A stretch of DNA of 64,000 bases from Saururus chinensis (GCA_035235625.1 CP141150.1:13454001-13518000); one strand, 5' to 3'; numbered from the stretch's first letter, positions 12,618-24,240 are shown. The notes: a model not told the origin generated them from the letters alone. Numbers and translations are program-made.

Positions 12618-12730
12618 TACAGAGAGAAGAGATAGAGAGAGAATGACGAGAGAGAGAAGAGATAGAGTGGAAGAGAGGAGAGGAGAGGGAGAGAGACAGA
12701 GAGGAGAGAGGGGAGAGACAGAGAGAAAGG

Positions 12731-12768
<38 letters not shown>

Positions 12769-13138
12769 GAGAGAATTAAAGTTAATAGTTTTTGCATTTT
12801 AAAAATATTTAATTTAAATGAGATAGAGAGAGGGTGAGGAGAGAGAGAAGAGATAGTGAGTGAGTGAGTGAGGAGATAGAGTGAGGAGAGAGAGAGAGAG
12901 AGAGGAAGAGAGGAGAGAGAGGAGAGGGGAGAGAGAGGAGAGGAGAGAGAGGAGAGGGGAGAGAGAGAGGAGAGGAGACAGTGGAAGAGAGAGATATAGA
13001 GGAGGGGGAGAGAGAGTGTGTGAGGAGAGAGAGAAGAGATAGAGAGGAAAGAGAGAGAGGAAAGACAGAGGGAGGGAGGGAGGAGAGAGGTGGGATGGAG
13101 GGGAGAGAGAGGAAGAGAGATAGAGAGGAGAGAGAGAA
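12618..13138 (+). repeat. Purine-rich (GA)n low-complexity block
   Basis: Almost pure GA/GGA sequence including a perfect (GA)n run near 12740-12762, interrupted by a short AT-rich patch near 12775-12820. Open frames here encode only Arg/Glu or, on the other strand, Leu/Ser repeats and are not genes. Confidence 0.9.
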
Positions 13139-13189
13139 TTAAATTTTTATTATAAATTATTTTAAAAAAAAATTATGAATAAAAAAATA

Positions 13190-13280
13190 CTTATTGGTGA
13201 CTCATAAGGTATGTGTCGCTTCTAACTAATGTATTAGCGAGACATATATTGTGCATCGCTAATACAAATTGTTTTTCATC
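13190..13280. repeat. CACTA-type subterminal repeat cluster
   Basis: Motifs of the 'attagcgagac...gcatcgctaatac' type in both orientations, the same core (TAGCGACG/CGTCGCTA) as at the CACTA termini nearby. Confidence 0.6.
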
Positions 13281-13669
13281 CGCGCAGTTATTTAACCTCC
13301 CTGGCCTGCCCTCTCCCCTGTGGTGCCGTAGTCCTCCGCCAGCCGCCTCTCTCGAGTCTCTCCCTTGGCCTGCCCCCCTCTCTCCTCGGGCCACCCCGCC
13401 TCTCTCCCCTCCCCCTTCCTAGCTGCTCCCCTCGTGGCTTTGCTGGCGCTTGTGGTGGATTGAGACCGGACCTTGCTACGGGTGACGGCCGGAATTTGAC
13501 CCCCACCCCCTCCTCCCTCCCGCTTCCCCCCCTCTCTCCCTGGTCGTCCCCCCCAAAAAAAAAACAGAGATAGGGAAGAGGATGGACCCAGAAGAGAGAG
13601 AGGGGAGGTGGGGCCAGATTTCGGCGCCCCGTCGGAATCCGGCCACCTCCCTCTTCCCTGCAAATGTAA

Positions 13670-13875
13670 AATCATTAGCGACATATAAATATATATGTCG
13701 CTAATGTTAGACTATTAGCGACGCTTTTAGTTAGGTGTCACTAATACGCAGTATCAACTGCAATTTATCGACGCATTTAGCGACATTTTATATGTGTCAC
13801 TAATAACTATTAGCAATGCTTATAGTACTATTAGTGACACTTAAAAGCGTCACTAATAGTCATTTTTTTGTAGTG
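13670..13875. mobile_element. Right terminus of a CACTA (En/Spm-like) element
   Basis: The sequence ends TTTTTTTGTAGTG at 13875, the reverse complement of CACTACAAAAAAA. It is preceded by at least four inverted pairs of the core TTAGCGAC/GTCGCTAA (for example around 13675-13705 and 13830-13858), typical of CACTA subterminal repeats. The matching left CACTACAAA end was not located upstream in the window. Confidence 0.7.
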
Positions 13876-14190
13876 AGGGGAAGAGAGATAGTGAAGAGAT
13901 AGAGAGAGGGGGAAAAGAGAGGGTATAGAGAGGGGGTGAGAGAGAGTGAAGAGAGAGGGTAGAGAGAGAGTAGAGAGAGAAGGGGAGAGAGAGTAGAGAG
14001 AGGGGAGAGAAAGAGTGAAGAGGAGATAGAGGGGGAGGATAGAGAGAGTGTAGAGAGTGAGGGTAGAGAGAGTGGGAGGAGAGAGAGAGTGAAGAGAGAG
14101 GAGATAGAGGGGGAGAGGGGGGGAGTGAAGAGAGAAATGGAGGGTAGAGAGAGGGTAAAGAGAGAGGGTAGAGAGAGAGATGAAGGGAGA
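13876..14190 (+). repeat. Second purine-rich (GA)n block
   Basis: GA/GGA/GGT-rich low-complexity sequence directly following the CACTA terminus; same composition as 12618-13138. Confidence 0.9.
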
Positions 14191-14209
14191 GAGATTTTTT
14201 TTTAAATTA

Positions 14210-14370
14210 AGCCTATTAGCGACGTTCTATAACGAGCATCGCTAATAGTTTATTTTTTTTAATATTATTGCCTTTTAGCGATGCTTAGTAATGAGCGTCG
14301 CTAATAGAGTAAGTAGTAGTAAAGCTAAAAAATTTAGCGTCGCTACTACTATAACTAATAGCGACCCACG
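14210..14370. repeat. Hairpin-forming subterminal repeats
   Basis: Inverted pairs such as TATTAGCGACG...CATCGCTAATA at 14213-14248 and GCGATGC...GCGTCGCTAATAG at 14278-14308. This cluster sits where the surrounding sequence switches from purine-rich to pyrimidine-rich on the + strand. Confidence 0.75.
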
Positions 14371-15455
14371 CTGCCTCTTTCCTCACTCCCCTCTATTCCC
14401 CTTCAACCTTTTTCTCTCCTTCCCCCTATCTCTTTTATTTTAATTTATTTTAAAAGAAAAAATTAGTAGCGATGCATACATGTATGCGTCGCTAATATAA
14501 TTTTTTTTAGTTTAAATTTTTTTAAAATAATTTATAATTTTAATTTTTTCGTCTACTCTCTCTCTCATGCTCTCTCTCCTCTTTCTCTCTCTTCTGCTCT
14601 CACCCTCTCTCTTTCTCCCCTCACCCTCTCTCTCTTCACTCTCGATCGTCTCACTCTCTTACCTCTTTCTTCTCTCTCTCTCTCTCTGCTCCACGCTCTC
14701 TCTCTACACTCTCTCTCCCTCTATCTCCTCACTGCCTCTCTCCTCACTCTCTCCACTTTCTCTCTCTTCCTCTCTCTCCTCTTTCTTCCCTCACCCCTCT
14801 CTCTCTATTCCCCTTCAACCTCTCCCTCTCTATTCCCCTTCAACCTCTTTCTGTCTCTCCCCCTATCTCTTTTATTTTAATTTCTTTTAAAAGAAAAAAC
14901 TAGTAGCGATGCATAATGCTATGCATCGCTACTACCCTGGGCTACTAGCGACGAGGCTACTAGTGACGCATACTAATATGCATTGCTAATATAAATTTTT
15001 TTTATTTTTTAAAACTTTTAAAAATAATTTATAATTTAATTTTCCTCTCTCCTCTCACTCTCCCCTCTCCCCTCACCCTCTCTCTCTCTCCTCTTCCTCT
15101 CCCTCCCTCTCTCCCTCTCTCTCCTCTTTCTCCCCTCACCCTCTCTTCCTACCCTCTCTCTCTCCTCACCCTCTCTCTCCTCTTTCACTCTCTTCTCTCT
15201 CTCCTCTCACTCTCTCTCTCTCCTCACCCTCTCTAGCTACTTCCTCTCTCTCTCCTCACTCTCTCTTCTCTCTCTACCCTCTCTCTCTCCTCACTCACCC
15301 TCTCCCTCTCCCCTCACCCTCTCTCTCTACCCTCTTTCTCTCTCTCCTCTCACACACTCTCTCTCCTCACCCTCTCTCTAGCTACCCTCTCCTCTTTATA
15401 TCTCTCCTCTCCCTCTCCCTCTCTCCTCTCCTTCTCTCTCTTGCTCTCTTCACTC
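14371..15455 (+). repeat. Pyrimidine-rich (CT)n blocks with two hairpin repeats
   Basis: CT/CCT-rich low-complexity at 14380-14440, 14554-14870 and 15045-15455, interleaved with 'gtagcgatgcat...atgc(a/g)tcgcta' hairpins at 14466-14500 and 14903-14935. Two near-identical stretches ('ttccccttcaacct...' then 'cccctatctcttttatttt') occur near 14395-14460 and 14830-14895, suggesting local duplication. Confidence 0.85.
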
Positions 15456-15699
15456 TTTATTTTATTGTAAATTATATTTTAAAATTAATAAAAAAATTTA
15501 AGAAATAAAATATATTATATATAAATAGTAAAAATTTAATTTATATTTGACACTACCTTTTCTTAAAAATTTAATATTTAATTATTATATATATAAATAG
15601 TAAATTTCAAATAAAATATATATTATGTTTAAGAAGTTTATTTTAAAATTTTAAAATATTTATTTATGATATAATTATTTATTAAATAATATTAATTAA

Positions 15700-16227
15700 T
15701 AAAGCTATTAGCTACGCTTGTAAAAAGCTTCACTATTATTACTAATATTTGTGATGCTTATAATTAAGCGTTGCTAATAATTCTAAATTTTTTATTTTAA
15801 ATTTATAACAGTTAGTGATGTTTTTATTATGTATCCCTAAAAGAGTAACTATTAACAATGTTTATTAATAAGTGTCGCTATTGTTGAAACTATTAGCAAC
15901 AATTAAGAAAAAGTGTTGTTAATAGTTATATTTTTTTCTTTTTTATTTAAAATATAGAGCTTTTAGCGACTCTTGTTGAAAGCGTCACTAATATCATAAT
16001 TATTACCGACTTTTATTATAAAGTGTTACTAATAGTTTTAATATTAGCGACGCATTGTGTTATGCAACGCTAATATCTAACTATTAGCAACGCTTAATAA
16101 AAAATATCGTGAATAGTAAACTTTTTTGCGACATTTTTTTAAGTGTTGCAAGTAGTTATTTTTAGCAACGCTTGTATTTGCGTCGCTATAAAAGTATCGC
16201 TAATAATACATTTTATTGTATTGAGTG
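15700..16227. mobile_element. CACTA-like terminus with subterminal repeats
   Basis: A dense run of TTAGCGACGCTT / AAGCGTCGCTAA variants, many in inverted pairs, ends with 'tcgctaataatacattttattgtattgagtg' split here as TAATACATTTTATTG plus TATTGAGTG at 16227. Read in reverse this end closely resembles the terminus at 27138 (CACTATAACAAAATGTATT), so the two probably belong to one family distinct from the CACTACAAAAAAA type. Confidence 0.6.
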
Positions 16228-17271
16228 TCACTTCTTATGGAAAGAAAAATTTTACTTCCTAGAGTGTCTTTGAAGAATGGGGACAACAAATGTCCATATA
16301 AGTGTTGAGCACGAGATTTCTTTAATCTTACAAAGGATTGATGTTTTACCATGTGCAGAATTACTAGTTTTGTATCTAGAGTGAATGGTTCAATACCAGC
16401 GGTACTCTGCAAACTTTTACTTAGCTTTGTAACTTTTATATTAATTGGAGGTTCAATTCAAAAGAAATCTTCTTGTATTTAGTGAAATATTAGTAGCATT
16501 TTTGGCTAGTTTTGTGTTTGTTTTTATATTAACAAATGAGAGATTATTGATTTTTATCATAAAATAGACCAATTGATCAATCCAGGATATAAACAAATGA
16601 TCTATGGCATGTGTTGTGTAAGCGATCATTGGAGTTTTTGTTTTTATATTTTGGCGATCGATTGGTCAAAGCACCCCTAAATTGTTTTACTGTTTAAAAT
16701 GGTGCTTTGGGAAGTATTATGGTGTCTCTTCCTAAGGTATGTCTTTATAGGTGGTTCTACATAAATATATAGTGTGTTTATGTTCTATATAATAATTTTG
16801 TTTTGTGTTTCTAAAACCTTTTCTAGCTAATTCTTTCACAAAAGCCTCATTCATAGAACAAGGAGATTATTTACTTTTGCTAAGTACAAACTTACAAGGC
16901 TCTATCCTAAAATAAGAATTTACTTAAAAACCCCACATCAATTTGGTTTACCAAAAGGGGAAAATATTTTCTTAAAATTGACATATGTTCAACATCTATA
17001 TATCCGAGCATATTCTCCAACTCCAGCCAATCTAGCCATAACAAAAAAAATAAGGCCGAATTTTAGTTAAAATCAGAGGACTTCTCTTTTTGGCTTTGGC
17101 CAAATATCAGTAGGAATTGGAAAAAGAGATTTGGCCTGAGCAAATAAGAGGGCATATTGCTTTCCAATATCTATCAATTAATGTTGCAGCCAGAAGGTAA
17201 AAGGGAGGCATGGGGGAGGGATAGGCTGGGAAGAGTCTACCTGTGTTGAGTCTTGCAAGTTGCATGAGCGT
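16228..17271. other. Intergenic, no gene recognised
   Basis: AT-rich sequence with no recognised coding frame or repeat. Confidence 0.5.
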
Positions 17272-17903
17272 GGGGAAGAAAATGGAAGTTGAACGATTTT
17301 ATAATACTTACATTGTCAAATGAGACACTTATGGGTCCCAATAGTTGTGTTGAGCTGAAATTGATTCAATTTAACTTTCTTTCAACCATCGGATGACACA
17401 ACAAAAGTGAAAGACATTACAGGCCCTTTTGGGAGGCAATTTTTATAATTGAAAAGTAATTTGTTTACATTGAAAATCGCCTTTTGCGCCGAAAATCGTT
17501 TGGAGGGTTATTTAAAGTTAAAATGATTTTCCCGTCAAAAAATTACATTTTGGGAAAATTCAAATCAAATTTACCCAAAATCCAATTTCTTCGAGGAGAG
17601 TTCTTGAAGAAAATTATTTTTTTTAAATGATGTGAAAAGACATTCCACCTATCATTTATTTTGTATAATAATTATGGTGGAGGATATTATTGTCATTTTA
17701 CACACAAAAATCAAAAGTGAGCTAAAATCTAATTTCTCTTTAAAATCATCCAATAAAACTCAAACCAAACTTCTTATAATTTTGCTATTCTTGCTAAAAA
17801 TCGATTCTAACAAAATTCTATGTTTTTTTCTAGTTAAAATTGTTTCTCAAATGCCCCCTACCACAGTAAAGATCATAGTGTTTCTACACTAGAAATTTCC
17901 TTG
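17272..17903. repeat. Duplicated block, copy A1
   Basis: Begins 'ggggaagaaaatggaagttg' and ends 'agaaatttccttg'; repeated in the same orientation at 18904-19527 with scattered substitutions and small indels. Inside it a MITE-like segment runs from GGCCCTTTTGGGAGGCAATT (17423) to the inverted-like 'attgtttctcaaatgcccc' near 17868. Confidence 0.85.
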
Positions 17904-18245
17904 ATAACATGCTATGTCAAATGTCATGTTATTGATAATACACTATAGTGACTATCGTGCTATCGATAACACACTTTAGCGAATATCATATTATCGTATA
18001 TGCAATATATAGAGAATATCATAGCATATTGTATTATCAATAACACGCATTGTGGGCATATCGTGTTATCAATAACACGTTATGACGAATATTGTGTTAT
18101 CGATAATATGCTATAGCGAATATCATGTTATCGTATATACGATATTGAGGATATCATATTATGGGTTGTTAGCTCAAAGAATACATATCGTATTATGAAT
18201 AATACATTTTATTGACATACTGTGTTATCGTATATGCAATATGAA
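17904..18245. repeat. Palindromic GTGTTATCGATAACAC-type repeats
   Basis: About seven variants of the self-complementary core GTGTTATC(A/G)ATAACAC, spaced roughly 40-60 bp, with intervening 'gcgaatatcatgttatcgtat'. Similar cores occur at 55920-56060 and, more loosely, at 61370-61680 and 62530-62790 around the Mutator-like transposase remnant. Confidence 0.7.
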
Positions 18246-18903
18246 TTAAGTGTTGGACACGGGTCATGCAGAGTATGAGATATTTGGTCTGTTTAGTGGG
18301 AGCCATCCTCTCATTCTCACATTCTCAGAAGTCTCACGAGGCATGCAGAGTGGATGTACTCCACCCAATTTCCTTCAGATTTGTTATACTCCAAAAAATC
18401 CTTTCTTTTTGCCGCATCTAATCCCCATTTGCGGTAAGTCTCTGGAGTCCTTCAATCAGTTCTAAATGCAACCCGCTTTTCCAGATTGTCCGCACAATTT
18501 GTTTATTGCAATTCAACAAATACTAAAGTGGCTTCCTTTGATTCCCTGTTTTGAATTCTATTATTTTTCGTTTTTTTAACTAGGAATCAGTTTTTGGATT
18601 GAAACCGAGAAGTGGCTCGGTTCTGGTTCGTTCTCTGGAACACAGGATTGTGAAGGAGGAAGTTTTTACTTTCTATCGATCATCTATAAGTGTGTGCTCT
18701 GTATGTTGTATGTTTTGATTATGCTTATACAAATTTGTGTCATTGTTGGTAATTCATCAACAATAATGAGATAAGAACTTGGGCATGGGTTTATTTGTGA
18801 CTAAGGGTATATTTATCCTAAACTAAGTCATATGGGATTAAGTGTTAAAATTCAGGGAATATAAAATATTTATATATCGAGCCAAGTAAAATAGAAAAAA
18901 CTC
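18246..18903. other. Spacer between duplicated blocks, no gene recognised
   Basis: Mixed-composition sequence; the open frame at 18250-18465 has no recognisable domain. Confidence 0.45.
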
Positions 18904-19527
18904 GGGGAATAAAATAGAAGTTGAACGATTTTGTAATACTTACATTGGCAAATGAGACACTTATGGGTCCCAATAGTTGTGTTGAGCTGAAATTGATTCA
19001 ATTTAACTTTCTTTCAGCCATCAGGTGCACAGCAAAAGTGAAAGACATTACAAGCCTGTTTGGGAGGCAATTTCTATGACTGAAAAATGATTTGTTTACA
19101 TTGGAAATTGCCTTTTGGGCCAAAAACCCTTTAAAAGGGTTATTTAAAGTTAAAATGACTTTCTCAACAAAAATCATATTTTGGGTCAATTCAAATCAAA
19201 TTGACCCAAAATTCGATTCCTTCAAGAGTTCTTGAAGAAAATTATTTTTTTTAAATGATGTAAAAACACATTCCACCTATCATTTCTTTTGTATAATAAT
19301 TATAGTAGAGGATATTATTGTCATTTTACACATAAAAATAAAAAAAATGAGCTAAAATTTCATTTCTCTTTAAAATCATCCAACGAAACTCGAACCAAAC
19401 ATCTTATAATTTTGCTATTCTTGCTAAAATTTAATTCTAATAAAAAAAATATTCTACTTTAAATTATTTGCCAAATGCCCCCTACGACAGTAAAGATCGT
19501 AGTGTTTTTACGTCAGAAATTTCCTTG
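18904..19527. repeat. Duplicated block, copy A2
   Basis: Second copy of 17272-17903, same orientation, offset about 1.63 kb. It ends 55 bp from the stop codon of the minus-strand RING-H2 gene, so the RING transcript's 3' untranslated region probably runs into this copy. Ends are not TG...CA, so the two copies do not look like LTRs. Confidence 0.85.
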
Positions 19528-19582
19528 CCACAGGTGTGGCTAACTACTTTCTCTTCAGAAAAAGTAATAGGAAAAGACTGAC

Positions 19583-20380
19583 TCATTTAACTTCGTATCT
19601 ACAGACGGGGCACTGATAAGATTGTTGCACACCTAAACGTTGTTTCAGCCACCGGATGATGCAGTCAGAGTGGAAGACATGAGAACAAGGGAGCATAGAG
19701 ACTTGTGTTCCATCCGAGAAATCATCTAGACAAATAGTACACGTATCCCCTGCCTTGGGCTTCACTTCTCTAATAGCCCCACCAGCCATTGCCGCTCTGA
19801 GAAACCTGGTCTCATCCCCTTCACCCGAACCCACCGTCATCTCAGAATGGGGGAATTCCGTGTCTGGCGATTGGTTTGGCATCACAAGCTCCTCCACAGC
19901 ATACACCAATATAGAAACATCCTTCCTTTTCCGTACCAGAGCCGCCGCGTCAATCAAGTAAGACACCAGGTTTTCTGTCAGGAGCTGAGAGCTATCTGGG
20001 TGGAGATTGAAACACATCGACATCTCGACTACCTTTGCTCGCCACACTGCCCGGTCAACGTGGTCATAGGGAACTTTGAAGGAAAAACGATGGCGCTCCA
20101 GGTCCGTTACCACATACCCCGCCACGTTCCTGACCCTATTTCGCTCACGCATGATGACTTCGACAAGCATCCCGTCTTTCTTGTCCGCTGGACGACGCGG
20201 GTAGTGAAAGAATGTAATACCCTCCAGGATGAGAAAGCGGAAGGAGAAAGGGCGCTTCGGCGGTTCCTCCACACGATGAAGTTCTCTTTCCCGGATGAAT
20301 TTTCTCTCTGACAGCAACCTGTGCCCCATGAAAGGCTTCATGGAAGATAAGGCTCTAGAGGAAACAAGTTTCAGAGACAT
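19583..20380 (-). CDS. RING-H2 E3 ubiquitin ligase (single exon, 265 aa)
   Basis: An uninterrupted 265-codon frame from ATG at 20380 to TGA at 19583. The C-terminus is a RING-H2 finger: Cys214/Cys217 (CTICLDDF), Cys232, His234/His237 (PCSHVFHSDC), Cys240, then Cys257/Cys260 (QCPVCR), with Trp244 in IIRWL. Spacing C-x2-C-x14-C-x-H-x2-H-x2-C is canonical, but the last interval is x16 rather than the common x10. The N-terminal 200 residues have no recognised domain and no transmembrane segment; they are basic and lack low complexity. By family it transfers ubiquitin from an E2 to substrates; the substrate is unknown. A TATA box lies about 100 bp upstream of the start. No lesion is visible, so it is likely functional. 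Confidence 0.9.
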   Translation of the reverse strand: MSLKLVSSRALSSMKPFMGHRLLSERKFIRERELHRVEEPPKRPFSFRFLILEGITFFHYPRRPADKKDGMLVEVIMRERNRVRNVAGYVVTDLERHRFSFKVPYDHVDRAVWRAKVVEMSMCFNLHPDSSQLLTENLVSYLIDAAALVRKRKDVSILVYAVEELVMPNQSPDTEFPHSEMTVGSGEGDETRFLRAAMAGGAIREVKPKAGDTCTICLDDFSDGTQVSMLPCSHVFHSDCIIRWLKQRLGVQQSYQCPVCRYEVK

Positions 20381-20481
20381 CGTGAGGAAGGAAGGAAGGA
20401 GAGAGCTAAAAGAAGGGAGATTCTGAGGAGGATAGAAGGTCTGGAGAGGAAAGACTGAGGAAGAAAGGAGATTATGAGGTG

Positions 20482-20490
20482 TTTATATAA
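20482..20490 (-). promoter_or_regulatory. TATA box of the RING-H2 gene
   Basis: On the minus strand TTATATAAA reads toward the gene. It lies 102 bp upstream of the ATG, leaving room for a transcription start about 30 bp downstream and a purine/pyrimidine-rich leader of roughly 70 bp. Confidence 0.6.
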
Positions 20491-20880
20491 TCATGCCGCC
20501 TGATTGTCCGTTACTGTCTTAGTTCCCCTAATGCACGGCTTTTTATATTAGAATAATTTATTTTTTAAAATTGTTTTTAACTAGAATTTGACTTTGAGTG
20601 GAGTCCTATCCGTGGAAGGTCTCTATATTCAGCCGTGGTCAGCGGGCCTATGGCTGGGCTGTTTGCAACCCTTGACATAGCCACATTTTCAACGGGCTCA
20701 AAAATTTCCGGTTCTATACACGAGCCTAAAAATTTTTAGCATTAGAGAATTTCCAATTGCAGACGTAAAATTTTGGTAGTGTCTGTCAGGGATAGAATTG
20801 AAGTCCTTACAAATTTAACCAGATGTTATTTTCATTTTCTACATGGAATTGTCGTCTCTTATTTGGGACTCTAGTTTTGA

Positions 20881-21671
20881 AGTTTTATGTTGAGATTTTA
20901 AATATTTTTATCATAATTTTTAAAGTTTAAATTTTTTTACTTAAGAATGCCATTTATAATTGGAATCCATGAGTTTTTATTTTTCCACATAGACAAATGA
21001 AGATGCTATTTGAAGATCTCCAATATCAATTTTTGAAATCCCCCGTTGAGATGCTCTTAGCCTGTATTTTCGCAAGCCGCCTCTTAAAAGTCACGCCCTA
21101 GACCCTAGTCCGGTGCATATAAATAAGACTCATCTCAACAATATAAACAATACATATTTATCCCATTTAGTGTAAGATAAGTAGTAAATATTTACCCTCT
21201 TGAATGTAGGTTAGGCATTCAATGATAAATGGGTTTTAATTTCTTTCTCTAAGTACAAATATAGGTTATGCCTTCTCATTCGAAAATTAAATTTCATTGT
21301 AAAAGTTTCCAAAGAAAAGGTGGCAAAATTCGCCCATCACAATTCAAATGCACGCAACTTTTTACTACTTGGGCAGACTGCCGAATGAAAAATTATTGGG
21401 AATTTGATACAGTTTGCTATAAACTGCAGTAAAAACTAATCCTGCCATGATAAACTCATCATATAGTCTATGTGTGAAAGTTTTGACTATAACAAAACTC
21501 AATATATTGCAATTAGAGTGACCACTCTTCTTAGAACGATGAGAAGTTTGTTCAGAACTTCTAATGAAGGACTATTGCTATAGTAAGGAGGATTCTTATC
21601 TTGTCGAATATGCTTATTCACTATCGAATTTTGTGTTCCACATGCCAGCAAAGGACTGTGATAATGCCCAT
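20881..21671. repeat. Duplicated block, copy B1
   Basis: Begins 'agttttatgttgagatttt' and ends 'gactgtgataatgcccat'. Repeated in the same orientation at 24241-25252. Identity by eye is high through 'caagccgcctcttaaaagtc' and 'gagaagtttgttcagaactt'. Confidence 0.85.
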
Positions 21672-23139
21672 GACAACTATATTTAGAATAAAAACCATGA
21701 ATACATACTCAAAGTGACACAAAAAAACTAGAAGCTGTAGAGAGGGTGAATTGAACTCAACAATCAATTTTCCAAACTCAAACTAGAAATTTTGATAGAT
21801 TATACCGAGGAGCCTTTGCTTCAATAATCAAATTTCTGTCTCTTCCCAGTTGATCTATAATTGGAACCGGTCCCCCAATTACGTGAAGGTTGATCAAGAA
21901 ATAGAAGACTGACTGCCACTATCAATGTATCAAGTTTGAGAAAATCTACAGGAGAGTGGAGTAGGAGGTGGTTTCCCATCAGTGAAATACAATCAAAAGA
22001 TATGGACGAGCACTGTCCGTGGATTGATGGGCAGTGGGCTGAAAAGCGGTACCAGCTCCAACAATTTCTCTACGTCATTGGAGGATTTCTAAGTTGTGGG
22101 CAGAATGACAATAAGAAATAGAGGGAGGAGAAGATCCAGAGAAGGGAGAAGAGAAGATATATGGTTGAAGGGTTTCTTTGTTAAAAAATTAATTTTTGGT
22201 GGGAGAAATATAAGTAGGATGTTCTTTTTTAAAATCTATATTTATATCTTTATTTATATTATATTAGAAGTAAAATAGGGGACAAACTCTCTCAGGTTGA
22301 TTTTTAGAGGGTCCATGTTGATAGAACACCATCAAATTGGGGTATGGGACTAAGGGGGATGATTAGAAAATCATTAGAGAATGAGATTGGTATATTTAAG
22401 GAAAATTTTGATGAGTGGAGCGCACTCTTTATTGCTGGTCAAAGTTTCTACCCCTATATTCAAAAGAGATATTTAAAATCTAATTAGTTATACACTTATC
22501 TTACAACTCTAAGGACCCAAATTAGAAAATATAATCTCAATCGTTAATTTAATAGTGGGATGAAAATGTCATGAAAAAGGGGGCCTATACTTCCAAATGG
22601 GCCCAAAATTCATGGCCCCTCATTTTTTTGCAATATTCTTTCTATTTCTCTTTATCACACCCTCAACAAATATTGGTAAGATCTATATTATGAAAATTAA
22701 CCTAATATACTCTTTTATCAAGTTGACTTGAGCTTGTCTTTTTCATCTCTCTCTCTCTATATATATATTGTTAGTTAATAATTAATAATAAAAATATAAT
22801 TACAATGGGCAGTTGACCTAGGTAGGATATTTAGTCATGCTAGGATTTTAGTCAATCACAAAATTTTACTCCAGCTAAGAGATTTCATTCAACCACAACC
22901 ACTTCTTATACATTATTATGTACCTCTCCCTAATATTAATCAACACCTCTTCTTGGACATTATTATGTATCTCCTTGTACATATGTACATAAGGTGTTAA
23001 GAAAATGGGTTGCATGTATATTTTTTTTTACTTTTCTTCTGGCCAACTAAGGGGGAATTCCTTCACTTTGACTTGTAGCATGTCACAACGTTCACATGGG
23101 TCAAATGGAATCACTCTTCATGCCATAAATCCCAAGAGC
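21672..23139. other. Intergenic, no gene recognised
   Basis: AT-rich sequence between the B1 copy and a CACTA end. Short open frames at 21936-22278 show no recognisable domain. Confidence 0.45.
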
Positions 23140-23575
23140 CACTACAAAAAAAATTGGTTTTAGTGACGTTTAAAAAGCTTCGCTAAAAGTATTTGAAACG
23201 TCGCTAAAACTTTTAGCGACGTTTTATACAAATGTCGCTAAAGGTCGCGTTGCTAAAAGAATTTGCAACGTTTGTACAAAATGTCGCAATTATAATTAAT
23301 AGCAACATTTTATAAAACGTCGCTAAAAATATTAGCGATGTTTTTCTATAACAATTAACGATGTTTAGAAGCGTTGCTATATATGTATGGAAATCGTAAG
23401 AAGGATTTAGTGACGATTTAGAATAACAATTAGTGACATTTAGAAGTTTTGCTATATATATAGGGAAATCATAAGAAGGATCTAGCGACGCTTTAGAAAC
23501 GTCGCTAAAAAAGAGTACCACATACAAAAAAAATATTATTAGCGATGATTTAAAAAGCGTCGTTAATTTTGTCAT
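23140..23575. mobile_element. Left terminus of a CACTA (En/Spm-like) element
   Basis: Starts CACTACAAAAAAAATTGG at 23140 and is followed by about ten copies of (T)TTAGCGACGTTT / AAACGTCGCTAAA in both orientations up to 23570, the classic CACTA terminal plus subterminal structure. No matching TTTTTGTAGTG end lies downstream in the window, so the element appears truncated. Confidence 0.8.
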
Positions 23576-23889
23576 TTGTGCATTCATAACTAAATTAATA
23601 TAAACAAAAATCATTCCATTAAACCATTCATAAATTATAGTAACATAGAAGTAGCCCTTTAAGATGTCTGAATAACAAAGTACCCTAAACCCTTTTACAT
23701 TCATAAAAGTTGAATAAAACTAAAACAAAAAAGATTGCTTCCCAAGATGAAACAATTGAATGCCTTGCCTTCAAAATAACCTGTAAAATATAGTTTATTA
23801 ATATTATGGATTGATATTGTAAATAAATATAAAAAAATATAGGTGAAAGTGAAACCTTTATTTATATAAATGACAAATAAGAACATATC

Positions 23890-23990
23890 ATTCATGATCG
23901 CATGACACCTTCTGGTTATCATTGGAAGCTGAAGGTGGTGGGAGGACGAAAGAGGCTGGAGGTGCCCAGGAGAGAAATTAGAAAGATTTC
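23890..23990 (-). pseudogene. Possible CACTA transposon-gene C-terminal exon remnant
   Basis: On the minus strand a short frame reads APPASFVLPPPSASNDNQ then KVSCDHE and a stop. The Pro/Ser-rich tail ending shortly before the element's terminal repeats is the position of the 3' end of genes in CACTA elements. Too short for a family assignment; the upstream part is missing or unrecognisable. Confidence 0.35.
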
Positions 23991-24240
23991 AAAGAGATAA
24001 TGAAACAATCACGGAGATTAGAAAATAATAAGTTTGACATGTACTTTGACAATGTGTTTATCTTGTATCAATTAAAAACACTAATATTGATATAAAACAA
24101 TCATAGAATCAACACATGTTAGGAGGGATCTAGGAGGTTTCGGTAGTCTTGGAAAGATCAAGGGAAATTTATACTGCAAAAAGTTGATCTTGGCGAGATT
24201 GGAAATTTTATTCAGCATAAATATTGTTGAGACTGCAAAA

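Noticed and set aside
12567..12837. Open frames of 60-76 codons in both strands
   Set aside because: They encode only Leu/Ser or Arg/Glu repeats from GA/CT low-complexity sequence.
14567..14890. 107-codon Ser/Leu-rich open frame
   Set aside because: Translation of a CT-rich tract; no domain or start context.
17272..19527. Blocks A1/A2 as LTRs of a small retrotransposon
   Set aside because: Ends are not TG...CA, there is no primer site or coding interior, and the block contains a MITE-like core.
13670..23575. CACTA ends at 13875 and 23140 as one element
   Set aside because: The upstream one is a right end and the downstream one a left end, so orientation is wrong.
23213..23704. 163-codon minus-strand open frame
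   Set aside because: Overlaps CACTA subterminal repeats; the repeated motifs give a repetitive peptide with no family.
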